64,000 nucleotides of DNA from Bacteroidales bacterium (GTDB lineage: Bacteria; Bacteroidota; Bacteroidia; Bacteroidales; UBA1402): positions 248,001 through 312,000 of the forward strand of contig JAJFTH010000006.1 of assembly GCA_021373135.1 (NCBI GenBank), read 5' to 3'. Within the stretch, counting starts at the first letter, position 1. Each line of letters starts with the position of its first letter. A program made the position numbers and the translations under genes. The notes below the pieces were generated by a model. It worked only from the letters and a program-made list of their open reading frames with translations, was not told the origin of the DNA and searched no databases. Below are positions 38,703 through 49,919 of the stretch, in pieces.

Positions 38703-41700
38703 ATGCGTTCAAATTTACAGAAAATTCTGCAAGAGCGTATCTTGATTTTGGATGGTGCAACGGGTACGATGATTCAGACTTATGGTCTGACGGAAAAAGA
38801 TTATCGGGGTGAACGTTTTGCTGATTCCAAAATCAATTTGCGGGGACACAATGATTTATTGTGCCTGACCAAACCGGAGTTGATCACTGAAATTCACCAG
38901 GCATATCTGAATGCCGGTGCGGATATCATTGAGACCGATTCTTTCAATGCCAATGCTGTTTCGCTGGCGGATTACAACATGACAGACCTGGTCTATGAAA
39001 TAAACCTGACTGCAGCCAAACTGGCGCGTGCTGCTGCGGATTCAAAAACTTTGCAGACTCCTGAAAAACCCAGATTTGTTGCCGGTTCCATGGGACCGAC
39101 CAACAAAACGGCATCGATGTCTGCTGAAGTGTCCAATCCCGCAGCCAGGGCTGTCACCTTTGATGATTTGGCCTCCGCATACCGCGAGCAGGTGAGGGGT
39201 TTACGTGACGGAGGGGTTGATATCCTTTTGGTGGAAACTGTTTTTGATACGCTGAATGCCAAAGCTGCACTTTTTGCCATTGAGGAGGAAGAAGCTGCAT
39301 CCGGAATACGGATTCCGGTGATGGTCTCTGTAACAGTGGCCGATACCAGTGGCCGTACGCTTTCCGGACAGACATTGATGGCTTTTCTGGCATCTGTTTC
39401 ACATGTCAAACTGTTGAGTTGTGGCTTAAACTGCGGTTTTGGTGCCAGACAGATGAAACCTTATGTGGAAGAGCTGGCCTCCAATGCGCCGTTTTTTGTC
39501 AGTGCGCATCCGAATGCCGGATTGCCCAATCAGTTCGGGGAATATGAAGAGATGCCTGAAACCATGGCGAAGACCGTTGAGGAATATTTGCAGAATGGTT
39601 GGATCAATATCATCGGCGGTTGTTGCGGAACGACACCTGCCCATATTGCCGCCATCGCATCTGTGACCAAAAACTATCGGCCGAGGGTAGTGCCTGTCGA
39701 TAAGCACGAAACGGTTTTGAGCGGACTGGAGCTTTTGACGGTGGATCCTAAAAGTAATTTTATCAATATAGGGGAGCGCACGAATGTGGCCGGCTCTAAA
39801 AAATTTGCCCGTTTGATGCGGGAGGAAAAATATGATGAGGCCTTGTCCATAGCCCGTCATCAGGTGGAAAACGGTGCGCAGATTATTGATATCTGCATGG
39901 ATGATGCCATGCTCGATGCCAAGGCTGCCATGGTGCAATTCCTGAATCTGATTGCTTCCGAGCCGGAGATTTCAAAAGTGCCGCTGATGATTGACTCTTC
40001 CAGTTGGGATGTGCTTGAGGCCGGTTTGAAATGTACGCAGGGAAAATCGGTGGTCAATTCGGTGAGCTTGAAAGAAGGGACAGCGGAATTTATCCGTAAA
40101 TCACGTTTGGTTCATCGGTATGGTGCCGTCATGGTCGTGATGCTTTTCGACGAAAACGGGCAGGCTGATACTTTTGAACGGAAGATTGCGGTGGCCAAAC
40201 GTTCCTATGACTTGCTGGTTAACGATGGTTTCCCGGCTGAGGATATTATTTTTGATCCGAATGTGTTGGCTATCGCTACCGGCATCAGCGAACATGACAA
40301 TTACGCCGTTCACTTTATCAAGGCTTGTGCCTGGATCAAGGAGCACCTGCCCTATGCCAAAATCAGCGGCGGCATCAGTAACCTTTCTTTTTCCTTCAGA
40401 GGAAATGAAACGGTACGCGGATCCATTCACTCGGTCTTTCTGTACCATGCCATCAAGGCTGGACTGGACATGGGCATTGTAAATGCAGGACAATTGATAC
40501 CTTATTCCGAAATCGACCCGACATTGCTGAAGCTTACGGAAGACGTGGTGCTTAATCGTCGCAGTGATGCTACGGAAGAAATGTTGGCTTATGCGGAAAC
40601 ATTAAACACGGACAAAAAAGAAGTTCATGAATCGGGCAAAGATACCTGGAGACGGTTACCTGCTGAAGAACGTCTTCAATATTCTCTGATAAAGGGTGTT
40701 TCTGAATATTTGGAACAGGATATAGCCGAATGTCTTCAATTGTATCCCGCCGCCATCGACATCATTGAGAAGCCTTTGATGAACGGCATGAATACGGTGG
40801 GAGACCTGTTCGGTGACGGAAAGATGTTCTTGCCTCAGGTTGTGAAAAGTGCCAGGGTGATGAAAGCCGCTGTTGCCATTTTGGAGCCGACGATTGCCGC
40901 CCAGAAAAATCAAAGTGAGATAAAACCGGTGAAAATTCTGCTGGCGACGGTGAAAGGGGATGTGCATGACATCGGTAAGAATATTGTCAGTGTGGTGCTT
41001 TCCTGTAATGGTTTCGAAATCATAGACCTTGGCGTCATGGTGCCTTGTGAAAAAATCGTCAGTGAAGCAAAAGCGCGACAGGTCGATGCCATCGGACTCA
41101 GTGGTTTGATTACGCCATCCCTGGAAGAGATGAAGAAAGTCTGTCAGTCTCTTGCCCTGGAAGGGCTTGACCTTCCTGTGATGCTTGGTGGTGCCACAAC
41201 CAGCGAATTGCATACGGCCATCAAGCTGAATCCGGTTTATCCCGGTCGTGTTTATCATGTACGGGATGCATCCCGTGCGGCTTCTGTTTTGAAAAACATC
41301 ACAGATCCGTCATTCCGTGATCATTTCAGGAAAGAAACCGAAGAACATTATGAAGTGTTACGGGTTATCCATGAAGAAGCAAGCAATAAGACGACGTATC
41401 TTTCTCTTGGAGAAGCCCGCCAAAATGCATTTCGGATAGACTGGAAAGCAGAAAAGATTTCAGTCCCAGTCTTGAAAGGCATCATGGACTGGAAAGATTT
41501 CCCTATTGAAAAGGTTTTGCCCTATATCGACTGGACGTACTTTTTTTATGCATGGGATATTCGTGGACATTTTCCTGAAATTCTGAGACATCCTCAAAAA
41601 GGTGCCGAAGCTACGAAATTGTATGAAGATGCACAGAATATATTGAAAGACTTGGTTTTATACAAAAAAATCAGAGCGAAAGCGGTGATTGGCTTATTCC

Positions 41701-42344
41701 CTGCCTGTTCCTCCGGAGATGACATTCTGGTCGAAAAAGGCGACCACGAAATTTGTTTGCCTCAGTTGCGAGACCAGAAAATGCAGCATGGGCAACCCAA
41801 CTTTTGTTTATCTGATTTTATCGCTCCGAAAGAATCCGGGGTTCAGGATTATCTTGGTGCCTTTACAGTTTCCATTTCACAGTTTCCGTCCACGCTATCC
41901 GGTGATTATCGTTCTAACGGAGATGATTATACGGCCCTAATCGTTGAGACTCTGACAGACCGCTTGGCTGAAGCACTTACCGAATTACTTTTCCTGGAAA
42001 CCAGAGAAAAATATTGGGGATATGCACCCGACGAGAATATCAGTTTTGAAAATCTGTTGGCGGAAAAGTACCGGGGCATTCGTCCGGCCATCGGTTATCC
42101 GACGTCTCCGGATCATAGCGAAAAGGAAACGATCTTCCGTCTGTTGGAAACTGAAAACCGTATAGGAACGCGGCTCACAGATAGTTATATGATGATGCCG
42201 GCATCCTCCACTTGTGGTTTGTTTTTGGCTAATGAACATGCCCGCTATTTTGACATCGGCAAGATTACCACCGAACAGGCTGAAGATTATTTTTCTAGAA
42301 AGGGAAGGGTTGTGGAACAACTTAAACCACTTATTATTTCATAA
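38703..42344 (+). CDS. metH: Cobalamin-dependent methionine synthase
   Basis: MetH transfers a methyl group from methyltetrahydrofolate to homocysteine through methylcobalamin. All modules are present in 1213 residues: homocysteine domain ([13 protein letters not shown]; zinc Cys in SCGLNCG and GGCCGTTP), pterin domain ([30 protein letters not shown]), cap and B12-binding domain with DVHDIGKNI (about residues 753-761, axial His), and the AdoMet reactivation domain ([28 protein letters not shown]). Full length and intact. It implies a B12 supply, but no riboswitch is seen in the 125-bp upstream gap. Confidence 0.97.
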   Translation: MRSNLQKILQERILILDGATGTMIQTYGLTEKDYRGERFADSKINLRGHNDLLCLTKPELITEIHQAYLNAGADIIETDSFNANAVSLADYNMTDLVYEINLTAAKLARAAADSKTLQTPEKPRFVAGSMGPTNKTASMSAEVSNPAARAVTFDDLASAYREQVRGLRDGGVDILLVETVFDTLNAKAALFAIEEEEAASGIRIPVMVSVTVADTSGRTLSGQTLMAFLASVSHVKLLSCGLNCGFGARQMKPYVEELASNAPFFVSAHPNAGLPNQFGEYEEMPETMAKTVEEYLQNGWINIIGGCCGTTPAHIAAIASVTKNYRPRVVPVDKHETVLSGLELLTVDPKSNFINIGERTNVAGSKKFARLMREEKYDEALSIARHQVENGAQIIDICMDDAMLDAKAAMVQFLNLIASEPEISKVPLMIDSSSWDVLEAGLKCTQGKSVVNSVSLKEGTAEFIRKSRLVHRYGAVMVVMLFDENGQADTFERKIAVAKRSYDLLVNDGFPAEDIIFDPNVLAIATGISEHDNYAVHFIKACAWIKEHLPYAKISGGISNLSFSFRGNETVRGSIHSVFLYHAIKAGLDMGIVNAGQLIPYSEIDPTLLKLTEDVVLNRRSDATEEMLAYAETLNTDKKEVHESGKDTWRRLPAEERLQYSLIKGVSEYLEQDIAECLQLYPAAIDIIEKPLMNGMNTVGDLFGDGKMFLPQVVKSARVMKAAVAILEPTIAAQKNQSEIKPVKILLATVKGDVHDIGKNIVSVVLSCNGFEIIDLGVMVPCEKIVSEAKARQVDAIGLSGLITPSLEEMKKVCQSLALEGLDLPVMLGGATTSELHTAIKLNPVYPGRVYHVRDASRAASVLKNITDPSFRDHFRKETEEHYEVLRVIHEEASNKTTYLSLGEARQNAFRIDWKAEKISVPVLKGIMDWKDFPIEKVLPYIDWTYFFYAWDIRGHFPEILRHPQKGAEATKLYEDAQNILKDLVLYKKIRAKAVIGLFPACSSGDDILVEKGDHEICLPQLRDQKMQHGQPNFCLSDFIAPKESGVQDYLGAFTVSISQFPSTLSGDYRSNGDDYTALIVETLTDRLAEALTELLFLETREKYWGYAPDENISFENLLAEKYRGIRPAIGYPTSPDHSEKETIFRLLETENRIGTRLTDSYMMMPASSTCGLFLANEHARYFDIGKITTEQAEDYFSRKGRVVEQLKPLIIS

Positions 42345-42414
42345 AAAGGATTCGAAATCGAAGCGGATATTCAAAGTGTCGGATAAACGACAAATTCAAT
42401 GATCTTTGTTTTAG

Positions 42415-45084
42415 TTATCTTCCGGATGCCTGAACAAGGTTTTTGACTTTTTCATTGAATTTATTTTCTTTCAGCAACTGCTCTAAAGTAATATGCATCC
42501 TATACTTCCAGATGTTTTTGGAATTTTCAGGGACATTGATTCGCTCTGCTTTCGGGTCTGGACACCTGAGTTCTCCGTCAAATGACATCCAGTCCTGCCA
42601 TGGAAGAATGACCCAAATGGCAGGAGAATCCAGATGCAGGCGGATGATTTGCTCAGCAATTTCCGGTGTGCAATCTTTAGGTGCATCGCCTTTTTTCCAC
42701 AAAACCTGCTGATAGTACTGTTGAGTGATTTTCGGATTTTCGAGCCACCATGCACGGATGGGATTCATATCATGTGTAGATGTTGTGCAGACGGATTGAT
42801 ACGGGATGGCGTTCAGGTTTTCAAACATAGCTCCCGACTTCTTGGGCATGCGCTGGATCTCCAGGCTCAGGATTCCCAATTGGTGCATCACTTCCGGAAC
42901 ACAGGAAGGAATCATACCCAAATCTTCTCCGCAGACAAGCATTTTGGTTGAGGCAATCAATTCCGGCAAGATTTCATTGGCTTTTTCTTTCCAGAAATTC
43001 ACGTTACGGACATAAAAGAAATCGATATAAAGCTTATCAAATGCTGCTTTTTGATCCGGTTCCAAAGATTTGTAACAGACCGTGTCTGCTCCCAAAATTC
43101 GTGGGTGAAAGAGATTCTTATCTTTTGGATCAGCCACGAATAATACTTCGTTGCATAACGAAACTAATCCTTCGCAGATATTTTTATCTTCATCCGTCTT
43201 TTTGAAGTAATCAACAATCTCTCGCTGGGTTTTAAAGCCTGTTTTTAATTGGTATCTTCCTATATCGTTCTTTATCAAATATTTGTTTGCTAAATCTTGA
43301 GCGGATTTTCCAAAAATATGCTTAATCAGCTTCTGTGTAATATAGGGCTCGGTCATCGTTTTTTTATCGAATTTGAAGCCATTATTCACCATTTCATCGG
43401 GATTAATTGCCAATGCAGGGCTAAAATGCCCAAGTAGGCCTTCTGTGGCATGCATGGGGATTTCCCAGATGCGAAAGAATCCGAGGATATGATCAATCCG
43501 ATAAGCGTCAAAATAATCTGCCATTTTTTGGAAACGACGTTTCCACCAACGCAGATTTTCCGCTTTCATGCGCTCCCAGTTGTAGCTTGGAAAGCCCCAG
43601 TTTTGTCCCTTGACGGCAAAGTCGTCGGGGGGGGCTCCAATCTGGGTATCCATATTGAAAAGACGTGGTTCAGTCCAGGTTTCTACGCTGCTTCGGCAGA
43701 CCCCGATGGGAATATCACCTTTAAAGATGATGGAATGGGCATGGGCGTATTCACGGGCGGCACTGAGTTGCAAATGCAACTGGTACTGGATGTAGTAATG
43801 GATGGCTATGTCCTGATACCAAGGTTGGCATGGATCGGTGAGATGATCAATTTTCTCCTGAGAATAGGTAGCATAAGTTACCCAATCCTGGAAATCATAA
43901 AATCCTTGTTCTCTTGTGAGATAGCAAAAAGCGGCATAAGGTACAAGCCAGTCTTTGTTTTCCTGAAAAAAGGTTTGATAACCGTCTGTATTCAAGACGG
44001 TAAATCCTTCTTGTGCAAATATTTCTTTAAAATAGTCCCATTTGAGTCTGATGACTTTTTCATAGTCCATTTCTGGCAGGGCATTCAGTGCTTGTCGCTC
44101 AGCTTCATAGCGTTTCATCGACTTTTTGCTCTTCAGCTGTGTAAGATCCTTCATGGATGCGTAAATGGGATGCAGGGCAAAGATGGAAACGGCATTGTAG
44201 GGATAGGAGTCAAGCCACGTTCCTGTAAGGGTGGTGTCATTGATGGGCAAAAGTTGGATCATTTGAAGACCGGTTGTTTCCGCCCAGTCTGTCATTTTTT
44301 TCAGGTCGCCGAAATCTCCGCAACCCCAGCTGCTTTCTGAACGGAGCGAGAAGACGGGAATGGTAACGCCGGCCCATTTCCAGGGTGCTTCCTGAAAACG
44401 ATAAACCATACCGGAATGCATGAGCATTTGTCTATCCATGCAGCGTGGCGTGAAAAGACTTCTGGGTTCTCCCCATTCCCAACCGATAATTTGTTTGGTT
44501 TGATTGTCGATGACCACAAATTTATAGACGCAACTTTCAGGTAGTTTTTTGGCATCGAGGGTAATGCTCCATTCCGGAAAACGTTCAGACTGCATGTTCA
44601 GTGCTTGTCCGTTTTTCCATTGACCAAACAATTCGATGTTGCCGGAAATGCCGATGCTTTGGCCTTTCCGCACGAAAGGAGCTTGCACTTTCAGGATGAT
44701 GCGGTCTGGTTCATATACCGTTTTAAAACGGTGGTCAATGGCTAAAATAATGTCGGTGTAGGCTGATGTATACAAGAAACTGATGTCTGATTCCGGCTGC
44801 CAAAAATCATACAAGGTGCAGTAATCAACACCTTCAGGCAAACCGACGATATGATTATCACCCCATTCCCTGCGCTTTGTTTGACCGTCTTTACGGGCAA
44901 AGTATCGATATTCCAGCATTCTTGAACTGTTGATATCTACAGTCAGTTGCCAGTAGCCGTCACCAAGATAATGCATTTCAAGTGCTTTTTCTTCTTGCAG
45001 ATAACCGGTTTCCGGTGTTGAACCGTTCAGCATCAACACTTCTCCCTGGTTTGGATAATAATGGATATGAAAATCGACGAGCAT
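42415..45084 (-). CDS. malQ: 4-alpha-glucanotransferase with two N-terminal CBM20 domains (DPE2-like)
   Basis: A GH77 enzyme that transfers maltosyl or glucosyl units between alpha-1,4-glucans, used in glycogen and maltodextrin turnover. In 889 residues the first about 260 hold two starch-binding modules (GYWQLTVDINSSRMLEYRYF; SIGISGNIELFGQWKNGQAL). The catalytic barrel follows: VFSLRSESSWGCGDFGDLKK, nucleophile Asp in AYRIDHILGFFRIWEIP (about residue 530), acid/base Glu in CGEDLGMIP (about 720), and HDMNPIRAWW. The layout resembles plant DPE2 more than E. coli MalQ. No signal peptide, so cytosolic. It converges on metH with 70 bp between. Confidence 0.94.
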   Translation of the reverse strand: MLVDFHIHYYPNQGEVLMLNGSTPETGYLQEEKALEMHYLGDGYWQLTVDINSSRMLEYRYFARKDGQTKRREWGDNHIVGLPEGVDYCTLYDFWQPESDISFLYTSAYTDIILAIDHRFKTVYEPDRIILKVQAPFVRKGQSIGISGNIELFGQWKNGQALNMQSERFPEWSITLDAKKLPESCVYKFVVIDNQTKQIIGWEWGEPRSLFTPRCMDRQMLMHSGMVYRFQEAPWKWAGVTIPVFSLRSESSWGCGDFGDLKKMTDWAETTGLQMIQLLPINDTTLTGTWLDSYPYNAVSIFALHPIYASMKDLTQLKSKKSMKRYEAERQALNALPEMDYEKVIRLKWDYFKEIFAQEGFTVLNTDGYQTFFQENKDWLVPYAAFCYLTREQGFYDFQDWVTYATYSQEKIDHLTDPCQPWYQDIAIHYYIQYQLHLQLSAAREYAHAHSIIFKGDIPIGVCRSSVETWTEPRLFNMDTQIGAPPDDFAVKGQNWGFPSYNWERMKAENLRWWKRRFQKMADYFDAYRIDHILGFFRIWEIPMHATEGLLGHFSPALAINPDEMVNNGFKFDKKTMTEPYITQKLIKHIFGKSAQDLANKYLIKNDIGRYQLKTGFKTQREIVDYFKKTDEDKNICEGLVSLCNEVLFVADPKDKNLFHPRILGADTVCYKSLEPDQKAAFDKLYIDFFYVRNVNFWKEKANEILPELIASTKMLVCGEDLGMIPSCVPEVMHQLGILSLEIQRMPKKSGAMFENLNAIPYQSVCTTSTHDMNPIRAWWLENPKITQQYYQQVLWKKGDAPKDCTPEIAEQIIRLHLDSPAIWVILPWQDWMSFDGELRCPDPKAERINVPENSKNIWKYRMHITLEQLLKENKFNEKVKNLVQASGR

Positions 45085-45140
45085 GAATCGATGGAATAAT
45101 GAAAATGATAGTTACAAATGTAGGAAGTTTCCCTGAAACT

Positions 45141-46982
45141 TTATAAAGATACTTTAAATCCTCCCATGATGGTTGTTCCGGGCATGGGATAATTGTAATT
45201 CATTTGATAGGAACTGTTCAGCAGATTGTCCGCCTTGCAGAAAACGTTTAGGTTTTCGAGAAGCTTATAACTGAGTTTGGCATCTAAAAGTGCAAAGTTT
45301 TCTTTTACGGGAGTCGTGCCTACTTTTAAATAGTAATTCCTGATGTTTTGCAGGTTGACCATCAAATTCATTTTTCCAAGAGAATAGTCTGCTCCTGTAT
45401 TGATTTGATGTTCCGGTGTGGCCAAGATGGGCTTTTCACATTGGATATAGCTGTAATTGGAATAAATGTTCAGCTGAATCGGGAAGTGGTATTGCACAGC
45501 CATTTCGATGCCTTTATTCTTGAAAGAACCTGTGTTGAAAAATTGAGGAACCCCTGAGTTGACAATCGTTTGTATCATGTTCTTTCCTTTGGAGAGGTAA
45601 ACGGCCATTTCTCCCCTGAATCTTTTATTTGACGAAAATTGCGTGTATGAAATCTCGTAATTCATCATGCTTTCAGGATCAAGGTTTTCGTTGGCTGCAT
45701 AGACGTACAGTTCTCTCATGGTCGGGTTTCTGAACCCTTTTGCAGTGGATAGTTTCAGTATGGAAGTCTCTTTCGGCCTGTAAGACAAACCGATTTTGGG
45801 CACCCATTCATTTCCAAAGAGGCTATTCATCTCGATTCTGATTCCGGCATCAAGTGTCAGCTTGTTTTGTAATAAGTTTTGACGTCCCAACAGATACAAG
45901 GCTGTTTCATGGATGACTTTATCTAAGTTGAAGTTCGGGTTGTTGGTTCTGATGGCTTTTCCTCCATACATCTTATAATCAAGTCCGAGTGTGAATATTG
46001 ATCCTTTGAAAGGGGTGATGGTCTGATCGGCCAAAATTCCTGCATTGATGTCGTCTGATTGCCAGCCATCATAGATTTCGTGATGTCCGAAGTCATAATA
46101 CAAGTTGACTTTTCCACTTGTGTTCTGAAAATGGTTGTCTAAGTTAATGGCAGCCATTCCGCGGGTAATATCGGCCGTCAATGAATCGCTGATGGCCGGA
46201 TTGGTGATGGGGCCCGGGTCTGTTGACCGGTATTTGGAAAAGTTGAAATCTGCGGTGGTTTTGAAATGGTCGGAAATGGAATATCCAAGTTTACCGAATC
46301 CATTGAAAAGATAAAAGTCCGAATGGTCCCTGTATCCGTCCGTCTTGTCATAATTGGCGGAGAAAAAGCCGGAAAGCCTGTCTCTTTTCGAACGGAGGCT
46401 CAACATATATTTTTGGGTATTGTAGGAACCGAATATCATCGATCCGTTTGCACGAAAGCCATCTGTCTTTTCTTCCCTGGTAATGATATTGATGACTCCC
46501 CCCATGGCATTAGAGCCGTAAACGGTTGAGGCAGGGCCACGGACAACTTCGATGTTTTCTGCATTGTATGCGACGTAAGCATCCGGCAAATCGTGTCCGT
46601 TTATTCCCATTATTTGCGGATGCCCGTCAATGGCTATCAGCACTTGTGTGGTGGGGCTACCTCCGATACCACGTAAAGAGATGCCACCTGCCGAGCCGGT
46701 ATATACACCGAATCCGGTGGTGCCTCGTTCTGTAATGAATAGTCCTGGAACGAGCCCCCTCAGAGCCGACAAAACGGATGATTCTTCGGTTTTCTCAAGT
46801 TCTTTTCTTGAAACGACGGTGACGGATGCCGGAATGTTGTTGACATTGGTTGAAATTTGAGTTCCAGTTACGATAACCTGATTCAGTGTGATGGAATCGT
46901 TTGTCTGCTTGTCATTACCGGCAATAGCTGAATGGATGGCGCATAAAAAGAGGATAGAGGCTATGACTTTTTGAATTTCCAT
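45141..46982 (-). CDS. TonB-dependent outer-membrane receptor
   Basis: A 613-residue receptor of the compact BtuB-like size. Signal peptide (MEIQKVIASILFLCAIHSAIA), TonB box candidate ITLNQVIVTGT, plug domain about 40-160 (NIPASVTVVSRKELEKTEES; GGISLRGIGGSPTTQVLIAI; VVRGPASTVYGSNAMGGVIN), then a 22-strand barrel ending MPGTTIMGGFKVSL. It imports something scarce across the outer membrane using TonB energy. It is the last gene of the leftward cluster with the iron-sulfur protein (32-bp gap), DUF362, phosphoribosyltransferase and ECF-S-like genes, so its ligand is probably what that cluster handles. Ligand not identifiable from sequence. Confidence 0.9.
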   Translation of the reverse strand: MEIQKVIASILFLCAIHSAIAGNDKQTNDSITLNQVIVTGTQISTNVNNIPASVTVVSRKELEKTEESSVLSALRGLVPGLFITERGTTGFGVYTGSAGGISLRGIGGSPTTQVLIAIDGHPQIMGINGHDLPDAYVAYNAENIEVVRGPASTVYGSNAMGGVINIITREEKTDGFRANGSMIFGSYNTQKYMLSLRSKRDRLSGFFSANYDKTDGYRDHSDFYLFNGFGKLGYSISDHFKTTADFNFSKYRSTDPGPITNPAISDSLTADITRGMAAINLDNHFQNTSGKVNLYYDFGHHEIYDGWQSDDINAGILADQTITPFKGSIFTLGLDYKMYGGKAIRTNNPNFNLDKVIHETALYLLGRQNLLQNKLTLDAGIRIEMNSLFGNEWVPKIGLSYRPKETSILKLSTAKGFRNPTMRELYVYAANENLDPESMMNYEISYTQFSSNKRFRGEMAVYLSKGKNMIQTIVNSGVPQFFNTGSFKNKGIEMAVQYHFPIQLNIYSNYSYIQCEKPILATPEHQINTGADYSLGKMNLMVNLQNIRNYYLKVGTTPVKENFALLDAKLSYKLLENLNVFCKADNLLNSSYQMNYNYPMPGTTIMGGFKVSL

Positions 46983-47014
46983 GTCTTTGAATAGATAATA
47001 TGCAGAGAAAATAG

Positions 47015-48541
47015 TTAGAATCCGAAATTGTCTAACTGAATATCTTCTTTTTCTGCTTCTTTGAATTTCTGAGCTTTGAGGTGTACAGGATTGCCTTCGA
47101 CATAGATAGCACGATAGGGCCTTACCGGACAGACATACTCACAACCGCCGCACCCGACGCAAATGTCTGGATTGACAGAAGGAATGGTCAATTCGTTCTT
47201 ATAAGGTACCATTTTGATCGCTTGTGTAGGGCAATGTTCTGAACATGCTCCACAGCTGGTTTCATCGGTGTAGACGATACAATTGGTCTTGATATATTGT
47301 ACTTTGCCTACTTGAATCCTATGTTTTTCTTCCTTGGTTAAAATCTTGATGGCGTCATTGGGGCATATTTGAGAACATAGGGTACAATCATAATTGCAGT
47401 ATCCGTCCTTGAAGTCCATCCTGGGCTGCATGATTCCGCCAAGACCATATTCCGTGAAGGCTGGCTTTAGTATATGGGAGGGACATTTGGCTACGCAGAG
47501 ATGACAAGCGGTGCAATGGTGCAAAAAATGTTCGGTAGATTCAGAACCTGGAGGGGTCAACGGGTGTTTCTTTTCGTAGGCTGTGTTTTTATTGATTTTA
47601 GCCATACCTTGTGCATACAGTTTTGTAGGTGCAATCATGGCTGTTGCAGCAATGACGGAAAGGAATGTCCGCTTGGAATTGTCAGGAGTGGCAGGTGCTG
47701 ATGCTGTGACCTCCTTTTTGCGGTGGAAGCGGTAGGATATGGCTTTTTTCTTGCAGACGTCCACGCAATTGAAACAGTCTATGCAGCGGCTGTAGTCTAC
47801 TTTCTTGTTTTTACTGTCAATGCAGGAGGCTTTACATTTCATGGTACACAAACCGCAGTTGTTGCATGTTTCCTCATTGATTCTGACTTTCAGTAAAGAA
47901 AAACGGGAAACAAAACCAAGGATACTGCCTACCGGACAGATGGTGTTGCAATAGGTGCGTCCGTATTTATAGGCAAGAAGTCCGATTATTATAAAAGTGA
48001 GCAATCCGATGATGAATGAAAATAAGCTGAGGATGGTGATGTCAACGGTATAAAAGGTAAAGTTGTTGAAATGGTTGAAGATTCCGGCCAACAGATTGTT
48101 GCCGGCCATATACACCGGGCGGAACACATTGGTGATCATTCGGCCAAATGCGCTGTAAGGGTCCAACAGACTCAACAGGATAGTCCCTCCGGCAAAAAAG
48201 GCAATCAAGACTGCAGCCAAAACACTGTAACGCAGTATCTTTTTTTCATTGCTGAAGCTGTATTTTTTTTTGTGGTTGAAACGTTTTGAAATCCATGATA
48301 TCAGATCCTGAAAAATACCTAAAGGACAAATGATGGAACAGTATACGCGCCCTAAAAGCAGGGTCAATAACAGAAGTACCAAGACGACAAGGAGGGAACC
48401 TGAAAGTAAGTCCGGAATAAACTGGATTTCTGCCAGAAAACCAAAACCTGATGGTAAAAGACTGGCAAAATCCAGAAAATAAAAGGTAATCAGTGCGGAT
48501 AGGATTACTGCTATCGAAACACGTGTTTTTTTTAATGTCAT
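47015..48541 (-). CDS. Membrane iron-sulfur protein, NapH/NosR-like fused to NapG-like ferredoxin
   Basis: A 508-residue electron-transfer protein. The first 220 residues have about five membrane segments with two NosR/NapH-type motifs CSIICPLG and CNTICPVG. Then come two 4Fe-4S sites (CNNCGLCTMKC; CIDCFNCVDVC), a Tat-like hydrophobic linker (KRTFLSVIAATAMIA), and four more Cys clusters (CTACHLCVAKCP; CTLCSQICP; CGACSEHCP; CVGCGGCEYVCP). The arrangement equals NapH joined to NapG. It probably passes electrons from quinol to a partner on the outer face of the membrane, perhaps the Tat-exported DUF362 protein encoded 3 bp upstream. No nap, nos or nir genes are nearby, so the acceptor is unknown. 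Confidence 0.87.
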   Translation of the reverse strand: MTLKKTRVSIAVILSALITFYFLDFASLLPSGFGFLAEIQFIPDLLSGSLLVVLVLLLLTLLLGRVYCSIICPLGIFQDLISWISKRFNHKKKYSFSNEKKILRYSVLAAVLIAFFAGGTILLSLLDPYSAFGRMITNVFRPVYMAGNNLLAGIFNHFNNFTFYTVDITILSLFSFIIGLLTFIIIGLLAYKYGRTYCNTICPVGSILGFVSRFSLLKVRINEETCNNCGLCTMKCKASCIDSKNKKVDYSRCIDCFNCVDVCKKKAISYRFHRKKEVTASAPATPDNSKRTFLSVIAATAMIAPTKLYAQGMAKINKNTAYEKKHPLTPPGSESTEHFLHHCTACHLCVAKCPSHILKPAFTEYGLGGIMQPRMDFKDGYCNYDCTLCSQICPNDAIKILTKEEKHRIQVGKVQYIKTNCIVYTDETSCGACSEHCPTQAIKMVPYKNELTIPSVNPDICVGCGGCEYVCPVRPYRAIYVEGNPVHLKAQKFKEAEKEDIQLDNFGF

Positions 48542-48544
48542 TGG

Positions 48545-49477
48545 TTAGATGTTTATTTTCTTAACTCTCAGAGAATCAATATTCATGGTGCCAAGATGGA
48601 GATCTGCACCTTTCTTGATATGTGTCACACTCTCCAGAGGCATCGTGGTTATTTGGTTGAAAAATTTGGTGGCAGCGGTATCCACTGCAACAATGTCTGT
48701 CGAAACAAAAAGAGCTTTAGGGGTGGCGACATCGGCTGCCGATCTTCCTTGCGGGCCATTGGACTTGACCACGCGATAGGCATCTACCACATTCAGAACG
48801 GCAGGCTTACTGATGGTGCATATATCAGCAATGCATTGCTGTAAGTCGTTTCTATGAAAGAAACCTCTATCCCAAACAATGCCCATGTGGTTTTTCATGG
48901 AGATGGTCATTTTTGCGCCTCCGTGATTTTTCAGGACGGGAACGTTGATCCAAACATCGCTGTCTAAAATGGCGGTGTGAACTTTTGCCTTCTTCAAAAT
49001 TTTGGCTCTATTCAAGGATATTTCCCGGTAATAGGATTCTTCGTTGGCCGGCATCACCTTTGCGCCGGCAGCTTTGGCAGACGCTTCAATACCGCTGTTT
49101 TTATAGCATTTGATCCAGTCGTCGCAGGTGTGGTCAAAAACGGTGACCTCTTTGGCCCCGGCTCGCAGACATTGCCTAATGATTTCGCTGATTAGTTCGG
49201 GGTTGGTGTTCCCGGCCAGTTCCGGTGTCCTATCCCATCCGATGTTTGGTTTGATGGTTACTTTATAACCTTTTTTGACAAATTTGCCCATTCCGCCGAA
49301 TTCAGCAATGGCTTTTATGAACATGACAGCCGGCTCTCCGCCCATGACGGCGACCAAATCGCATCCAGTTGCTTTTTTTGAGACATTTTGTGCCATCAAG
49401 TCTATACCATCACTCAATTTGATGGTCGAAGCAATTCCCGTAATGGCAGCAGCTTTTAAAAAATCCCTGCGTTTCAT
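48545..49477 (-). CDS. Tat-exported DUF362-family protein
   Basis: A 310-residue protein beginning MKRRDFLKAAAITGIAST, a textbook twin-arginine signal (RRDFLK), so it is exported folded, usually with a cofactor bound. The body matches DUF362: VTIKPNIGWDRTPELAGNTN, AKEVTVFDHTCDDWIKCY, WINVPVLKNHGGAKMTISMK, KNHMGIVWDRG. Members often occur next to ferredoxin proteins, and here the NapH/G-like protein follows after 3 bp. Biochemical role of the family is not established to my knowledge; a redox function is inferred from Tat export and neighbours. Confidence 0.87.
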   Translation of the reverse strand: MKRRDFLKAAAITGIASTIKLSDGIDLMAQNVSKKATGCDLVAVMGGEPAVMFIKAIAEFGGMGKFVKKGYKVTIKPNIGWDRTPELAGNTNPELISEIIRQCLRAGAKEVTVFDHTCDDWIKCYKNSGIEASAKAAGAKVMPANEESYYREISLNRAKILKKAKVHTAILDSDVWINVPVLKNHGGAKMTISMKNHMGIVWDRGFFHRNDLQQCIADICTISKPAVLNVVDAYRVVKSNGPQGRSAADVATPKALFVSTDIVAVDTAATKFFNQITTMPLESVTHIKKGADLHLGTMNIDSLRVKKINI

Positions 49478-49505
49478 ATTGAATTTGGTTTAGAATCCGA
49501 TATTA

Positions 49506-49913
49506 TCATTTCATGATCCAGGGGAACATGAAGCAAGCCTCGTTGTACAGGCAGTAATCGGCATTTCCGTTTACCGCAAATGTTTTTACGCTTTTTGCTC
49601 CTGCCTGCATCAACAACTGTTTTGCGTAGGTCAGAGTGGCTCCTGTCTTTACGCGGTCTTCTACAAGCAATATGCTTTTATCCTTTACTTCAAACCGGAT
49701 CTCCTCAAGTAATTTGGGCTTTTCAAAGATTTGTTTTTGAGAAGCATCCCTAAGATGTAGCTTTAAAAGTTGAATTTCCAGATTGAGGTGTTGGTTTAAC
49801 ATGGCGGCAGGAATGATTCCACCATTTGCCACCGCCACAATCATATCGAATTTTTCTTGAAAAGTGACGGACTCAAATTTTTTTCTGACTTCTTCGAAGC
49901 TTTTGGTGTTCAT
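49506..49913 (-). CDS. Small type I phosphoribosyltransferase
   Basis: A 135-residue cytosolic enzyme with the PRPP-binding loop ILLVEDRVKTGATLTYAKQL (residues 81-100; acidic pair, then TGAT) and an N-terminal dinucleotide-like loop IVAVANGGIIPAAML. It would add a ribose phosphate to a nucleobase-like substrate. It is shorter than typical hypoxanthine or adenine enzymes (about 170-180) and lacks most of the hood region, so substrate cannot be read from sequence. It lies 6 bp after the ECF-S-like transporter gene, which suggests trapping of the imported compound by phosphoribosylation (inference). Confidence 0.83.
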   Translation of the reverse strand: MNTKSFEEVRKKFESVTFQEKFDMIVAVANGGIIPAAMLNQHLNLEIQLLKLHLRDASQKQIFEKPKLLEEIRFEVKDKSILLVEDRVKTGATLTYAKQLLMQAGAKSVKTFAVNGNADYCLYNEACFMFPWIMK

Positions 49914-49919
49914 ATCATA

